From the NCBI GenBank assembly GCA_964645005.1, contig CAZXYS010000021.1, forward strand, positions 5,870 to 69,869: 64,000 nucleotides of DNA. The letters are read 5' to 3'. Every line of letters starts with the position of its first letter. Positions within the stretch are counted from its first letter, which is position 1. Made by a program: the position numbers and the translations under genes. Source of the stretch: CAZXYS01 sp964645005. GTDB lineage: Bacteria > Bacteroidota > Ignavibacteria > Kapaibacteriales > UBA2268. Positions 1-9,209 of the stretch are shown here, piece by piece. The notes under the pieces are model-generated. The model was given only the letters and a program-made list of their open reading frames with translations. It searched no databases and was not told the origin of the DNA.

Positions 1-1910
1 TACTTCACTTCTCCAATAAAAAACTCGAAAGGTTTCAAATGCCAGAGGAATCCGCCGTTAATAACTTTATATTCGGCACCGGTGAATACATCCGTCAGTG
101 TCTTCGCTTTAGGAATTTTAACTTCGAAATATATCTCCTGCTCGGGGTGCCAATTCCCGATGAAAACCAATCCGCTGATAAACTTCCATTGCCTGCGTAT
201 GAAACTGACAATATTCGGATTTGAGCATTCCGGATGTGTAAGCCCCACCGGGCTGTAATTCATAATCTTTGGATAATATTTTTTTCTGATATCCATTATT
301 TGCCGCATGAATTCAGTAATATCATTCTCGCTATCCCACTGAAGAGCAGCTTCCGAAAACAGAGGCAGCTTATCCTGCGGATAGCGCTTCAGTTCCTCTT
401 CGGTAAAATGCAATCCTGTGTTTACAGGAAATTTCTCCCCTAGGTCAAAACCAGCATGAATAAACAATAATCCGGGCAACAAGCAGTTCATTGCCCATGA
501 GAGTTTGGAATATTGAATACCGCCCGGTTTTGTAGCAGCGCGAGGTGTGTTATGAGTTTCGGGTGTTAGGAAGAAGGGTACCGGTGTTCCTTCCTGATCT
601 AAACTTTTTAGCAGTTCATTGATTTTCTTTGGATCATGCTGATCGAACATCATATAGCCGACCACCGCATTATAACCTTCTCGAAGAGAATTTTCCGAAA
701 GCACAAAATTCTCCTCCCAAAAGGTGAAATTCTTTTTTCGACGTTTAGCTCTGCCAATTATCTCTGATTGCAGTTCCGGCGGCAGCGCATGCCCCATATC
801 GATCATCACCCCGTCAATGCCGTATTTGCCCTGAAAAAAAGGCACGACATTGCTTATAGTTTCCCACAACTCCGGCTGGCGATTTTCCGGCTTGGCAAGC
901 TCGTTATCATACATTCGCACGGTATTATAGGCTATATAGTTAAAATCAGGATGATCGTATAGCTTGAGGTAGGTTACATCGCTCCATGGCGGCTGCCTGT
1001 CATCAGGGGTCCAATCGGAAAAAGCACAGGGAATCCTTACCTTTTGTCCATTAACCATTCCCTTCAATTTATTCCCTTCTTTGAAGACTTTTCCCGGCGG
1101 TTCAGTAAACATTTTCCGGAAAACATCATGCGGCGGTATCAATTCATCAAAATCATCTTTGCCTACTTTTTCTTTTATCTGAACCAATTCATCTTTAGTG
1201 AAAATGGGCGGACCGTACATTCTCTCATTTTCAGAATCGTGGGGTCTGTCAAAAATTTCATCTTTGATCCAATAGAACCAATCGGGATGATCTTTAGCCA
1301 GATCGCTGTCGATGCTTGCTGTACGGAAAACGAATTCAGTTACAACACGTATCCCCAGTAAATGAGCCGCCTCGACAAACGCTGTAAACTCCATATCGGG
1401 ATCTGAACCCAGCAGCGGTTCGGAGATATTATTATCCAGTTCATAATGATGTTTAATAGCATAGGGTGAGCCCAGGGTACCTTTCCTGCCGTCAATCCCA
1501 ATGGAAGTAATCGGCAGCAGGTAGATCGTATTCGCCCCCAGAGACTTAATATAAGGCAGCATGGCAATTGCTTTTAGAAGGGTGCCGGTTTCATTGAATT
1601 TTAAAGTGTTTCCATAGCTTAGTGTTCCGTCGAGATCGTGGTCAAAAGCGCATGCATGGCGCACGAACATATTATAAACAACAGCCTCGCCTGACCATTT
1701 CCTCTTTTTTAGTGTATTATTCTTTCCGCCGCTGATCTCTCTTATCAGGTCGATCCTGTTAAGAAAGAAATTAACCGGATCGACTTTGATAATCCCCGTA
1801 TTTTCATAGGGAACCAGCCACAGCGATGGTATATTATAATTATCGTCATATTCCTGCGTTTCCAGCAGGTGCTTAAGTTTTGATTCAATAGCAAGTAATG
1901 AATTTTCCAT
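1..1910 (-). CDS. GH13-like alpha-amylase family protein (3' end at window edge)
   Basis: Reading leftward from ATG at 1908-1910, the frame is open for 636 codons and reaches the window edge with the partial codon TA-, so the natural stop may lie exactly there. The protein has no signal peptide and is probably cytoplasmic. It carries a GH13 barrel signature: GIDGVMIDMGHALP around residues 364-377, where D371 fits the nucleophile and H374 follows, then a WEENF block where E399 or E400 fits the acid/base, and PETHNTPRAA later. The usual region I (DxVxNH) reads EFVFRTAS, so it is a divergent member and its substrate cannot be named. The upstream sodium symporter points to carbohydrate uptake and use. 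Family assignment is firm; activity is inferred. Confidence 0.75.
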   Translation of the reverse strand, partial: MENSLLAIESKLKHLLETQEYDDNYNIPSLWLVPYENTGIIKVDPVNFFLNRIDLIREISGGKNNTLKKRKWSGEAVVYNMFVRHACAFDHDLDGTLSYGNTLKFNETGTLLKAIAMLPYIKSLGANTIYLLPITSIGIDGRKGTLGSPYAIKHHYELDNNISEPLLGSDPDMEFTAFVEAAHLLGIRVVTEFVFRTASIDSDLAKDHPDWFYWIKDEIFDRPHDSENERMYGPPIFTKDELVQIKEKVGKDDFDELIPPHDVFRKMFTEPPGKVFKEGNKLKGMVNGQKVRIPCAFSDWTPDDRQPPWSDVTYLKLYDHPDFNYIAYNTVRMYDNELAKPENRQPELWETISNVVPFFQGKYGIDGVMIDMGHALPPELQSEIIGRAKRRKKNFTFWEENFVLSENSLREGYNAVVGYMMFDQHDPKKINELLKSLDQEGTPVPFFLTPETHNTPRAATKPGGIQYSKLSWAMNCLLPGLLFIHAGFDLGEKFPVNTGLHFTEEELKRYPQDKLPLFSEAALQWDSENDITEFMRQIMDIRKKYYPKIMNYSPVGLTHPECSNPNIVSFIRRQWKFISGLVFIGNWHPEQEIYFEVKIPKAKTLTDVFTGAEYKVINGGFLWHLKPFEFFIGEVK

Positions 1911-2055
1911 ACTTAATACCCCTGATTTACGAATTTTTTAATTCATAAAACGTACTAGCGAGGAAATTCTTTAGGAAAGCTGTATACTAACTATTATCAG
2001 TTATTGCCCGTTAATTGACGTACAAAAACGATTCTTCAACTCAGAATTTCCCTTT

Positions 2056-3753
2056 CTATCTCATTTCCGGAAATATCTTAGCAAGCGTTTCCCTATCCGG
2101 TCGTTTAGTCAAAGCTGACACTATTATCAAACTCAATATTGACACCAGCAAAGATGGATATATCAGCGGTATTCCGAATGGATCACCATTGGGATCGTTC
2201 ACTGGTATCATTATCGATGGCCATATATAACCGCTGACTTTAAGAAATAGCGTAGTTAATGCACCAAGAATAATTGAGGTCAAACCGCCTGCTTTAGTCA
2301 CTCGTTTGGAGGCTAAAGCCCCGAACAGTGCCGGAGTAATGGAAACACCGTAAATCGTATAGGCGAAATAGCTCATTTCCAATACAGATTTCAACCTTGT
2401 TGCAAAGAAAAATGCTATCACACCAAAAATTATTATTAGTACTTTCTGAAACAGGACCATTCTCTTTTGCTGGGCATCGGGATTAATAAAGCGCTGGTAA
2501 ATATCGCGCATGACATTAGTGGTAGGTGAAAGCAGATAATTCATCCCTGTTGAAATTACAACAGCTACAGCCGCTGCCAGCAACAAGAATCCGAAAGGTA
2601 CACGCCAATCACCTATTTCCGTAATGTGTTTTGCAGCAACAAGCACGATAGAGGCTGGATCTATTCCCTTTCTTGATTCTTCTATCTGTTCTTTCGTTTG
2701 TGGAACATCTGTCAGCAGTATATCAGAGACCTCTTTTGCCTGATCATCTTTCAGGAAGCCTTTCTGCTGATGTTCATGGATGCGTTCCTGAACAAATGAT
2801 GAGTACTGAGACAGAGGAATTCTGTCTTCAGTGACGGCATCCTTGGCTTTCTGGTTAATCTCAAAAGCCTGCAGCGGCGACCATACTACTGACGCATAAA
2901 AAACTGCAATAGCCACAACTACTGTTTCCACAACGATGGTTCCCACTATCCATAGTGACACAGCCTTTTTCGCTTGTGCCGGTGTTTTCGCCGAATAAAA
3001 CTTTTGATACATGGATTGCACGCCCATAAGCAGAAACATCGTCGCAAGGAAATAGCCTCCGGCTTTAAGAAGCGGATATTGACCGAAATCCTCGTTGAAA
3101 AGTTGATAATGTTGTGATGGCAATGATTGCGCAGCACCCTCAAATCCGCCGGCTATTGCTATCACCATTGGCACTGCGACGACACACGCCACCAGGATAA
3201 TAATTCCATTGGGAAGATCAGTATGAGCCACGGCAATCATACCACCCAAAGTTGTAAAGAATATAACGAAGATTGCTGTCAAGGTTTGACCCAATTCAAC
3301 GGAAATAGTACCATCACTTATTATATTCAGCACATAACCTCCGGCACGAAACTGGTAAGACACAATCGCCAGGAAGCTTATTATCAGCGCAAAAGCCCCG
3401 AAAAGCCTGGCAAACTTACCATAGCGTACTTCGAGGATATCGCCGATTGTATATTGCCCGAAAGTCCTGATTTTTCCAGCCAAAAAGTAAATTATAGCAA
3501 TACCTATCCAGGCTCCGGCAGGCATCCAGAGAGAACTCCAGCCTGCTTTTGCAGCGTATTCCGCTCCGGCTATGAACGTACCCGAGCCAATCCAGGTGCA
3601 AACGAGTGTAAACACCATTTTTGTTACACCAAGGCTGCGTCCGGCAACCATCATGTCTTCCTGATCTTTGACCTGTTTCGACTTAATAAAATTGTAGACT
3701 GTCAGTGCAGCCAAATAAAAGATTATCACTGATAAATATACATAAGCGCTCAT
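2056..3753 (-). CDS. Sodium:solute symporter (SSS family)
   Basis: A 565-residue polytopic membrane protein with about 13 hydrophobic segments, starting MSAYVYLSVIIFYLAAL. The GSGTFIAGAEYAAKAG block early in the protein and the later FAYTIYGVSITPALFGAL block are typical of the sodium/solute symporter family, which uses the sodium gradient to import sugars, amino acids or similar solutes. A hydrophilic stretch of about 70 residues (roughly 305-375), rich in Lys, Glu and Gln, interrupts the membrane core and is unusual for the family. It lies upstream of the GH13-like gene on the same strand, with a gap of about 145 bp, so the two may be co-transcribed. A -7-like TATCTTTG (minus strand, 3818-3825) lies 65 bp upstream, but its -33 element is poor. 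The substrate is unknown. Confidence 0.85.
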   Translation of the reverse strand: MSAYVYLSVIIFYLAALTVYNFIKSKQVKDQEDMMVAGRSLGVTKMVFTLVCTWIGSGTFIAGAEYAAKAGWSSLWMPAGAWIGIAIIYFLAGKIRTFGQYTIGDILEVRYGKFARLFGAFALIISFLAIVSYQFRAGGYVLNIISDGTISVELGQTLTAIFVIFFTTLGGMIAVAHTDLPNGIIILVACVVAVPMVIAIAGGFEGAAQSLPSQHYQLFNEDFGQYPLLKAGGYFLATMFLLMGVQSMYQKFYSAKTPAQAKKAVSLWIVGTIVVETVVVAIAVFYASVVWSPLQAFEINQKAKDAVTEDRIPLSQYSSFVQERIHEHQQKGFLKDDQAKEVSDILLTDVPQTKEQIEESRKGIDPASIVLVAAKHITEIGDWRVPFGFLLLAAAVAVVISTGMNYLLSPTTNVMRDIYQRFINPDAQQKRMVLFQKVLIIIFGVIAFFFATRLKSVLEMSYFAYTIYGVSITPALFGALASKRVTKAGGLTSIILGALTTLFLKVSGYIWPSIMIPVNDPNGDPFGIPLIYPSLLVSILSLIIVSALTKRPDRETLAKIFPEMR

Positions 3754-3955
3754 ACTATTTCCCTTTTATTAATGTTTCCCGAGTCAAGATATAATTATAA
3801 CACTAAAATATATTTAACAAAGATAGAACCTATTTCGAAAAAATGAAAATTTAATTTCAACTTATTCTTTCAGCCCATTCATCCACGAACCGACGTGCTC
3901 ATAAATTCTTACCGATTTTTTTATGTTTTTGGTGGAGAGAAGCTATATTCATAAC

Positions 3956-5265
3956 TCACAAATCCACTAAATTTTCTTCAACTTTATCATAAATCTTATC
4001 TATCTCCGATTGCATTTCGATCGTTTTGGCAATAGCCGTTACAATCCGGCAATAGTGGCGGGGGGATCGTCCAGCTTTTGTCCTTTCCGGTCTTTAAGAT
4101 ATTTGTTCAATACCCGATAGCCGCCGATATAATATTCCCAGAGTTCCGGTTTGACACCCTCGAAATATTTATCTTTGTTAATATGGATTCGCCCAGATCT
4201 CTCATCATATTTAATTTTTTCGATGCGATCGCCGCCTTCGCCCTGATAGCGTGCAACCGGCGGATCGAGCTCTTTGCTGTCCATCAGGTGCAGTTTGGCT
4301 AACCTTTCGCCAAGAGTTGAAATTTCCTTAAATAGCTTATAATTGGAAGTGAATGGTATTCTGGGGAAATCAATCTTAAGAAATTCGGCATATTTTTGCC
4401 TGTAAATGTTGCTGTAAAAAATGCCGTATATGTAATACAAAACAGCTTCCGGCGAAATTTTCTTTTTATATGTTTTGTTTAGAGACTTGATTAAGCTGTT
4501 ATTAATGTTCGGGGTGCGGTTTATATATTTCTCCTGCGGTTCGAAGACCATCATTATGTTTTTGCCGTCGCCGGAAGACTTGTTATCGTCTGTATTGTAA
4601 ATATATAATGGGAATAGTGATTCACCGCCTTTATTATCCGATCTGATTAATCCATCCGATATTATATTCTTTGATATGAAGAAATAATTGCACTCCATAC
4701 CGCTTAGCTGCTGACGTCTTGTGACGAATCCTATATTATTCTTTAGCATGTGTTTCATAATCTTCTTTGCTGTTCTCCAAACCACAGCATCATGATAAAA
4801 TATCTTTCTATCATCAAATGGTCGGTAAGAAACATCAACAATATAATCTTTCAAATCGGCATCAAATATTTCCTGTAGTAATTCCCAGGCTTTTCGAATA
4901 CCCCATCCTTTTTTCTTGTTGATGTCGAAGAATTTGTGTAATCCTTCATCTTCCATCTTAGAATTTTTAAAATTGCGAATTCTGTTAAATAATCGATTTC
5001 CGTCGGAAACTATGACGAATTTGTCACGGGCTGTGGTCATTCCAACTCCGTGAAGAGGAAATATATCTTTAATAGAAATCCATTTGTTATAATGTTTTAT
5101 GTTGGAAATTTTTCTACTTATAAAGAAATAATAAGGACTTTCCGGTTTAATTTTCTTATAATTCATCTTTTGGGAAAATTCCCTTTTAAGCCAATTATAT
5201 TTATCTTCGCGCAATCCGAACAGATCTCTATGATAAACTTTACGTCGGAGCTTATATTTTAACAT
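3956..5265 (-). pseudogene. Type ISP restriction-modification remnant (target-recognition part only, frameshifted)
   Basis: The open frame 4039-5265 (408 residues) matches only the C-terminal target-recognition part of type ISP/IIG restriction-methylation enzymes: VYHRDLFGLREDKY, GVGMTTARDKFVI, YRPFDDRKIFYHDAVVWR and NNIGFVTRRQQ are hallmark segments. The nuclease, helicase and methyltransferase domains that should precede it are absent, and upstream of the ATG the frame closes within about 13 codons. The 3' end is also damaged. The frame stops soon after a run of six C (plus strand G run, 4060-4065); adding one base there restores DDPRHYCRIVTAIAKTIEMQ and runs on to a TGA at 3956-3958, the normal end for the family. 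So this is a truncated, frameshifted relic, presumably of a horizontally gained system, rather than an active enzyme. The homopolymer shift could be a sequencing error; the missing N-terminus could not. Confidence 0.8.
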
Positions 5266-5352
5266 AAAGTAGGTGATTTTATCAATTAATGAACATAAAT
5301 GTTATATAATTTACTTTTTAAAGAAATTAAAACTGATTTTTTTTCTTTAATT

Positions 5353-5379
5353 TTGTTACTTTAGAAATTTAGGTATAAT
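5353..5379 (+). promoter_or_regulatory. Possible sigma70-like promoter for the subtilase gene
   Basis: TTGTTA (5353-5358) and TATAAT (5374-5379) sit 72 bp upstream of the subtilase ATG. The 15-bp spacer is short, and the organism's other promoters follow a different consensus, so this is a weak call. Confidence 0.25.
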
Positions 5380-5450
5380 TAGTTAATATGTAATTTATTA
5401 AAAGTTTTAGATATGGATTCAATACATACTATTAATGACGGAATGCTATT

Positions 5451-7694
5451 ATGAAGAAAAATATAATTATTATTGTTCTCCTCTTAATTTCATTTTCTTT
5501 TGCAAATGCTCAGCATGATATTGCTTCATATCCAAAATCTGATGTCCGGCTTTCACCTTTTACGAGAAAATTTCTTCACGACTACGAAAGTATTACTGAT
5601 AAAACGAGTCTTTTTAAAACGGAAATGGCAGAAGATTTTGTCCTAAAAAAAATTAACGGCGAAATCTGTTGCGGCGCCTTATTGATGGTTGGGGATGATT
5701 TTTCCGCATCGCACTTGATCAAAATTGGTGTGCTAATCGGTGCCAGAGCGGGAATAATACAATCTGTCCAGATTCCTGTCAATACTTTTGAGAAAGTATT
5801 GAATGTGCCGGGCATAGAGTATATTCAGGTGGATATCCCCGTAGAAATGATGACAAACAGGATCAGAGAGGAATCGATGGTGGACTCGGTTCACTCTGGC
5901 AGGAATGTTAAAAGTCCGTATGACGGCAGCGGAGTTATTGTCGGGGTAATTGACAACGGATTCGATTTTAAACATCCCGCATTTACAAACAGGATAGGTA
6001 AAATCTGGCTGCAAAGTTTTGAGCGGCAAAGACCGCCCGATAAATTCAAATATGGATATGAAATTGATGGAAAGAAACTTTCCGGCGAAAGTGTAAACAC
6101 TGATTACCAAAGTGTTTCTCATGGTACCAACGTTACGCAGATAGCTGCCGGGAACGGTGACTATTCCAATGGCAAATACAAAGGAATGGCTCCGGGTGCT
6201 GAGATTTTAATGGTCTCAATATATTTGAATTCGGAAGAGTCGGAATCAACAGGTATGAGCCATCTCGTGGATGCCATCAAATATGTATTCGATTACGCTG
6301 ATAAAAAAAATAAACCCGCAGTTGTCAACATGAGTTTAGGTAATCATTTCGGTCCGCACGACGGAACTTCTCTGTTTGAATTAGCAATTAAAAATTTGGC
6401 AGGTCAAGGCAGGATCATAGTTGCTTCTGCAGGTAATTCAGGTGTTTCGGACGCCCATATCAGATATGAATTTAATTCGGAAGATGAAGTTTTCCGGACC
6501 AATATTGAATATCTGGAAAACAACTCAGATGCGAATGCATATATTGACATCTGGGGGGAACAGGGACAGGAGTTCAGTATTTCTTACTGTTTGAAATACG
6601 ATGGCTCATTACATTGTACGGAATACTATTCCACCTCAATGGATAAGGATATTTTCGACTATGTTTTATCCCCGATTTCTCAGCAACAATCCATAGTTGA
6701 AATTTATTTCAGTTCATTTGAATATAATAAAAAGCCACGTGCTCTTTTACATATTAAGCACAGACCCTATTCAATTGGCTCTTATTTAAGTATTAAAGGA
6801 AGCAATGGCACTTTAGATCTCTGGAATTGCGGTACCGGCGGTTCTACGGCGGGAGACTTCAACTCCGATTTTACCGTGGAGAACTGTATCGGCGGAGATA
6901 ATAAAAGCACAATCTCGGGTGCCGGTGCGAATAGTTCGCTGGTTATAGCTGCCGGGGCTTATTCAACAAGAGAAAGATATATTTCGAATCAAGGGGGAAT
7001 TATCTCAGATCCTTTTCACAATAATGAAGGCGGACTCGCCAATTTTTCCAGCAGAGGTCCTGCCGCAGATAATAGGACCAAACCGGATATATCAGCGCCC
7101 GGCAGTATGATTCTGGCAGCCCTGAATTCATATAGTAATGCGAATTATACTGATTCTTATACTACCGATTGTTATTCGGTATCCGGAAGGACGTACTGTC
7201 ACGGAGGAGTTCAAGGGACTTCCTTTTCCTCGCCGGCAACAGCCGGGGCGGTTGCATTGATGCTTGATGCAAATCCGAAACTCGATCCTTACGATGTGAG
7301 AGAGATATTACAAAAAACCGCTGCAAGAGATGAATTTACAGGTAATATAACTGAGGAAGGAAGCAATGACTGGGGCTGGGGAAAGCTGAATGCTTTTAAT
7401 GCTGTACAGGAAGCTGAAAATTGGACTACCGAAACAATTAATAAATCAAATATCAGGATAGGAGCCAATCCTTTTGATCGTGGGTTTTCCCTTTATTTTA
7501 GAGATATTGAATTTGGTGTTTATGATATTAAAGTCAGTAATTTGGCAGGAAGGATAGTCTGGCAGACAAGTATAAATGTCCTGGATCAAAAAGAAGTACA
7601 GATAGACCTGTCAGATAAAGCTATAGGAGTGTATTTTGTGAAAGTAATAGGAAGAGATGCCTCAGTCTTGAAGAAAGTGATCAAATCGAGATAG
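5451..7694 (+). CDS. Secreted S8 subtilisin-like serine protease with T9SS C-terminal sorting domain
   Basis: A 747-residue secreted protease. Residues 1-21 (ending FSFANAQ) form a Sec signal peptide. The catalytic triad is visible: D168 in GVIVGVIDNGFDF, H224 in SHGTNVTQIAAG and S591 in GTSFSSPATAG. A long insertion of about 200 residues lies between the conserved Asn region (ASAGNSG) and the Ser motif, probably a beta-rich accessory domain. The last 75 residues (IRIGANPFDRG to the end, finishing LKKVIKSR) look like a type IX secretion sorting domain, so the enzyme should cross the outer membrane and be surface-attached or released. It lies alone between AT-rich gaps and is read away from the restriction remnant. 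Substrate unknown; probably degrades extracellular protein. Confidence 0.9.
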   Translation: MKKNIIIIVLLLISFSFANAQHDIASYPKSDVRLSPFTRKFLHDYESITDKTSLFKTEMAEDFVLKKINGEICCGALLMVGDDFSASHLIKIGVLIGARAGIIQSVQIPVNTFEKVLNVPGIEYIQVDIPVEMMTNRIREESMVDSVHSGRNVKSPYDGSGVIVGVIDNGFDFKHPAFTNRIGKIWLQSFERQRPPDKFKYGYEIDGKKLSGESVNTDYQSVSHGTNVTQIAAGNGDYSNGKYKGMAPGAEILMVSIYLNSEESESTGMSHLVDAIKYVFDYADKKNKPAVVNMSLGNHFGPHDGTSLFELAIKNLAGQGRIIVASAGNSGVSDAHIRYEFNSEDEVFRTNIEYLENNSDANAYIDIWGEQGQEFSISYCLKYDGSLHCTEYYSTSMDKDIFDYVLSPISQQQSIVEIYFSSFEYNKKPRALLHIKHRPYSIGSYLSIKGSNGTLDLWNCGTGGSTAGDFNSDFTVENCIGGDNKSTISGAGANSSLVIAAGAYSTRERYISNQGGIISDPFHNNEGGLANFSSRGPAADNRTKPDISAPGSMILAALNSYSNANYTDSYTTDCYSVSGRTYCHGGVQGTSFSSPATAGAVALMLDANPKLDPYDVREILQKTAARDEFTGNITEEGSNDWGWGKLNAFNAVQEAENWTTETINKSNIRIGANPFDRGFSLYFRDIEFGVYDIKVSNLAGRIVWQTSINVLDQKEVQIDLSDKAIGVYFVKVIGRDASVLKKVIKSR

Positions 7695-7804
7695 ATGCTT
7701 TTGAGCAAGATTGTTTTAATAGAAAAACTTATATACTTATATGACGCTCCACATGATTTTGAATTAATGAGAAAACTATTTCAATTTTTTAACTAAAAAT
7801 GAAT

Positions 7805-9091
7805 TTACTTCTTCACCCTCAGCACACTTAGCTTTTTCAGATTATTCGGATCGGAATAATCATACTGGTATAAGCCATCATCGCCAACAACGATTGCAAT
7901 CTTACCCAGAGGAATTACATCGTAAGTATGCAGATCCGATTTCCAATCAAGAAGTTGAATATTCTCCGGTTCTTTAACGTCAAATACTTTTAATCCTGCT
8001 TTGCCGTCGCAGAGAATCAATGTTGTACCGTCCACTCCAGTTCCTGCAGGTCCATGCATAGGATATGATTTTATGAGCCGTGGATTCTCGAGATCGGTTA
8101 TATCCAGAATATCAAGCTGATTCCGGTCATTTCTGCATCGCGTTCCGCTGCGGAGTGTCACATAGGCATATTTATCATTGGCGACAACCGGATCGCAGCC
8201 GCGGACATGAGCAAAGCGAGAAAGCTGCACCGGATTCCATGGCTGAGAATTATCATAGATATACATTCCGGTTGTCGAACCTATGAATAGCTTATCCTTG
8301 TAAGGGAAGATTGTTTCAATGTCCCAGCCTATGTCGATTTTATTCCATGGCTTGGGATCAGGCGGTGTTTTAATGTCAAAAGTGTGCATAGTCTGACGGT
8401 CGATTACATAAAGATAAGTGCTGTATATCGTGAATCGAGCCATCGAACCGCCAATGCCTGTTTGACCATTGGGGTAAGAATTACTTTTTCCGCCACCCCC
8501 TTCTCCGGCTGGTGCAGCGTAACCACCGTCAAGCTCTCGTATACCTCCGCTAACAGGATTTGCATCGTTACAATCGGAGTAGGTATAGGTTATCACTGTA
8601 TCCCTTTCTTTATAACCTACGATTATTCCCTTATCCGTATTTGTGAATCTGCCATTCTGATCGAGAGGATTTGGGAAAATTTCTTCCAGTCTTTTTACTA
8701 CTTTTATATCCAGCGGATTGGATATATCTATTGCCACAAGATCAATATAGCTGTCGCAGTACATAATATTATTTCGAACAGCTATATCACCGTTGCCGGG
8801 GATTTTGACAAACGAAACGAACTGCGGCGATGAAGGATTAGAATTGTCTACTATATGAACGCCTTTTCCGCTCTCGCCAATGAAAAGATAATTCCCGTAA
8901 ACATAGATCTTTCCGGGATTTTCCAATTCCTGTGGCGAGGTGTTCTCAACGTCAGAGCGTACTTCTTCCGCACTTTTATAGATCGGTTCATATATCGTAT
9001 AAGTCTGACGAACAGTGCGTTGTGTGCAGCAGCCAAACAGGTAGAGCGCTAAGAATATCAGCATCGATAAGCTTATTATACGGGTTTTCAT
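7805..9091 (-). CDS. LVIVD-repeat beta-propeller lipoprotein
   Basis: A 428-residue lipoprotein: the signal peptide ends in a lipobox (YLFGC, Cys about residue 21, directly followed by another Cys). The body consists of repeats of the form YLFIG..KGVHIVDNSNP, DLVAIDISNPLDI, YLYVIDRQTMHTFDI, LDILDITDLENPRLI and GLKVFDVKEPENI, the LVIVD pattern that folds as blades of a beta-propeller. Such proteins occur on the cell surface or in the periplasm of Bacteroidota; no enzymatic residues are recognisable, and a binding or scaffold role is only a guess. A glycine-rich insert (APAGEGGGGKSNS) interrupts one blade. A strong Shine-Dalgarno (AGGAGA) precedes the ATG, and a consensus promoter lies 34 bp upstream of it. 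Confidence 0.85.
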   Translation of the reverse strand: MKTRIISLSMLIFLALYLFGCCTQRTVRQTYTIYEPIYKSAEEVRSDVENTSPQELENPGKIYVYGNYLFIGESGKGVHIVDNSNPSSPQFVSFVKIPGNGDIAVRNNIMYCDSYIDLVAIDISNPLDIKVVKRLEEIFPNPLDQNGRFTNTDKGIIVGYKERDTVITYTYSDCNDANPVSGGIRELDGGYAAPAGEGGGGKSNSYPNGQTGIGGSMARFTIYSTYLYVIDRQTMHTFDIKTPPDPKPWNKIDIGWDIETIFPYKDKLFIGSTTGMYIYDNSQPWNPVQLSRFAHVRGCDPVVANDKYAYVTLRSGTRCRNDRNQLDILDITDLENPRLIKSYPMHGPAGTGVDGTTLILCDGKAGLKVFDVKEPENIQLLDWKSDLHTYDVIPLGKIAIVVGDDGLYQYDYSDPNNLKKLSVLRVKK

Positions 9092-9124
9092 GGGTTTTCT
9101 CCTGATTTTGATAAAAATTTATAT

Positions 9125-9157
9125 CAAATATAAATATTATTTACAAAGAAATGCAAA
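9125..9157 (-). promoter_or_regulatory. Bacteroidota-type promoter of the LVIVD lipoprotein gene
   Basis: On the minus strand the sequence is TTTG (9157-9154), 21 bases, then TATATTTG (9132-9125), an exact fit to TTTG-N19..21-TAnnTTTG. The -7 element ends 34 bp before the start codon. Confidence 0.65.
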
Positions 9158-9209
9158 GTATTTATAAAAACTAACACTTCAGATGGCTAAAAGTTTCAAA
9201 AAAAATGAA

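Noticed and set aside
3127..3732. 201-codon plus-strand frame inside the symporter gene
   Set aside because: Antisense to a confident membrane protein; composition (His, Cys, Gln-rich) is typical of a shadow.
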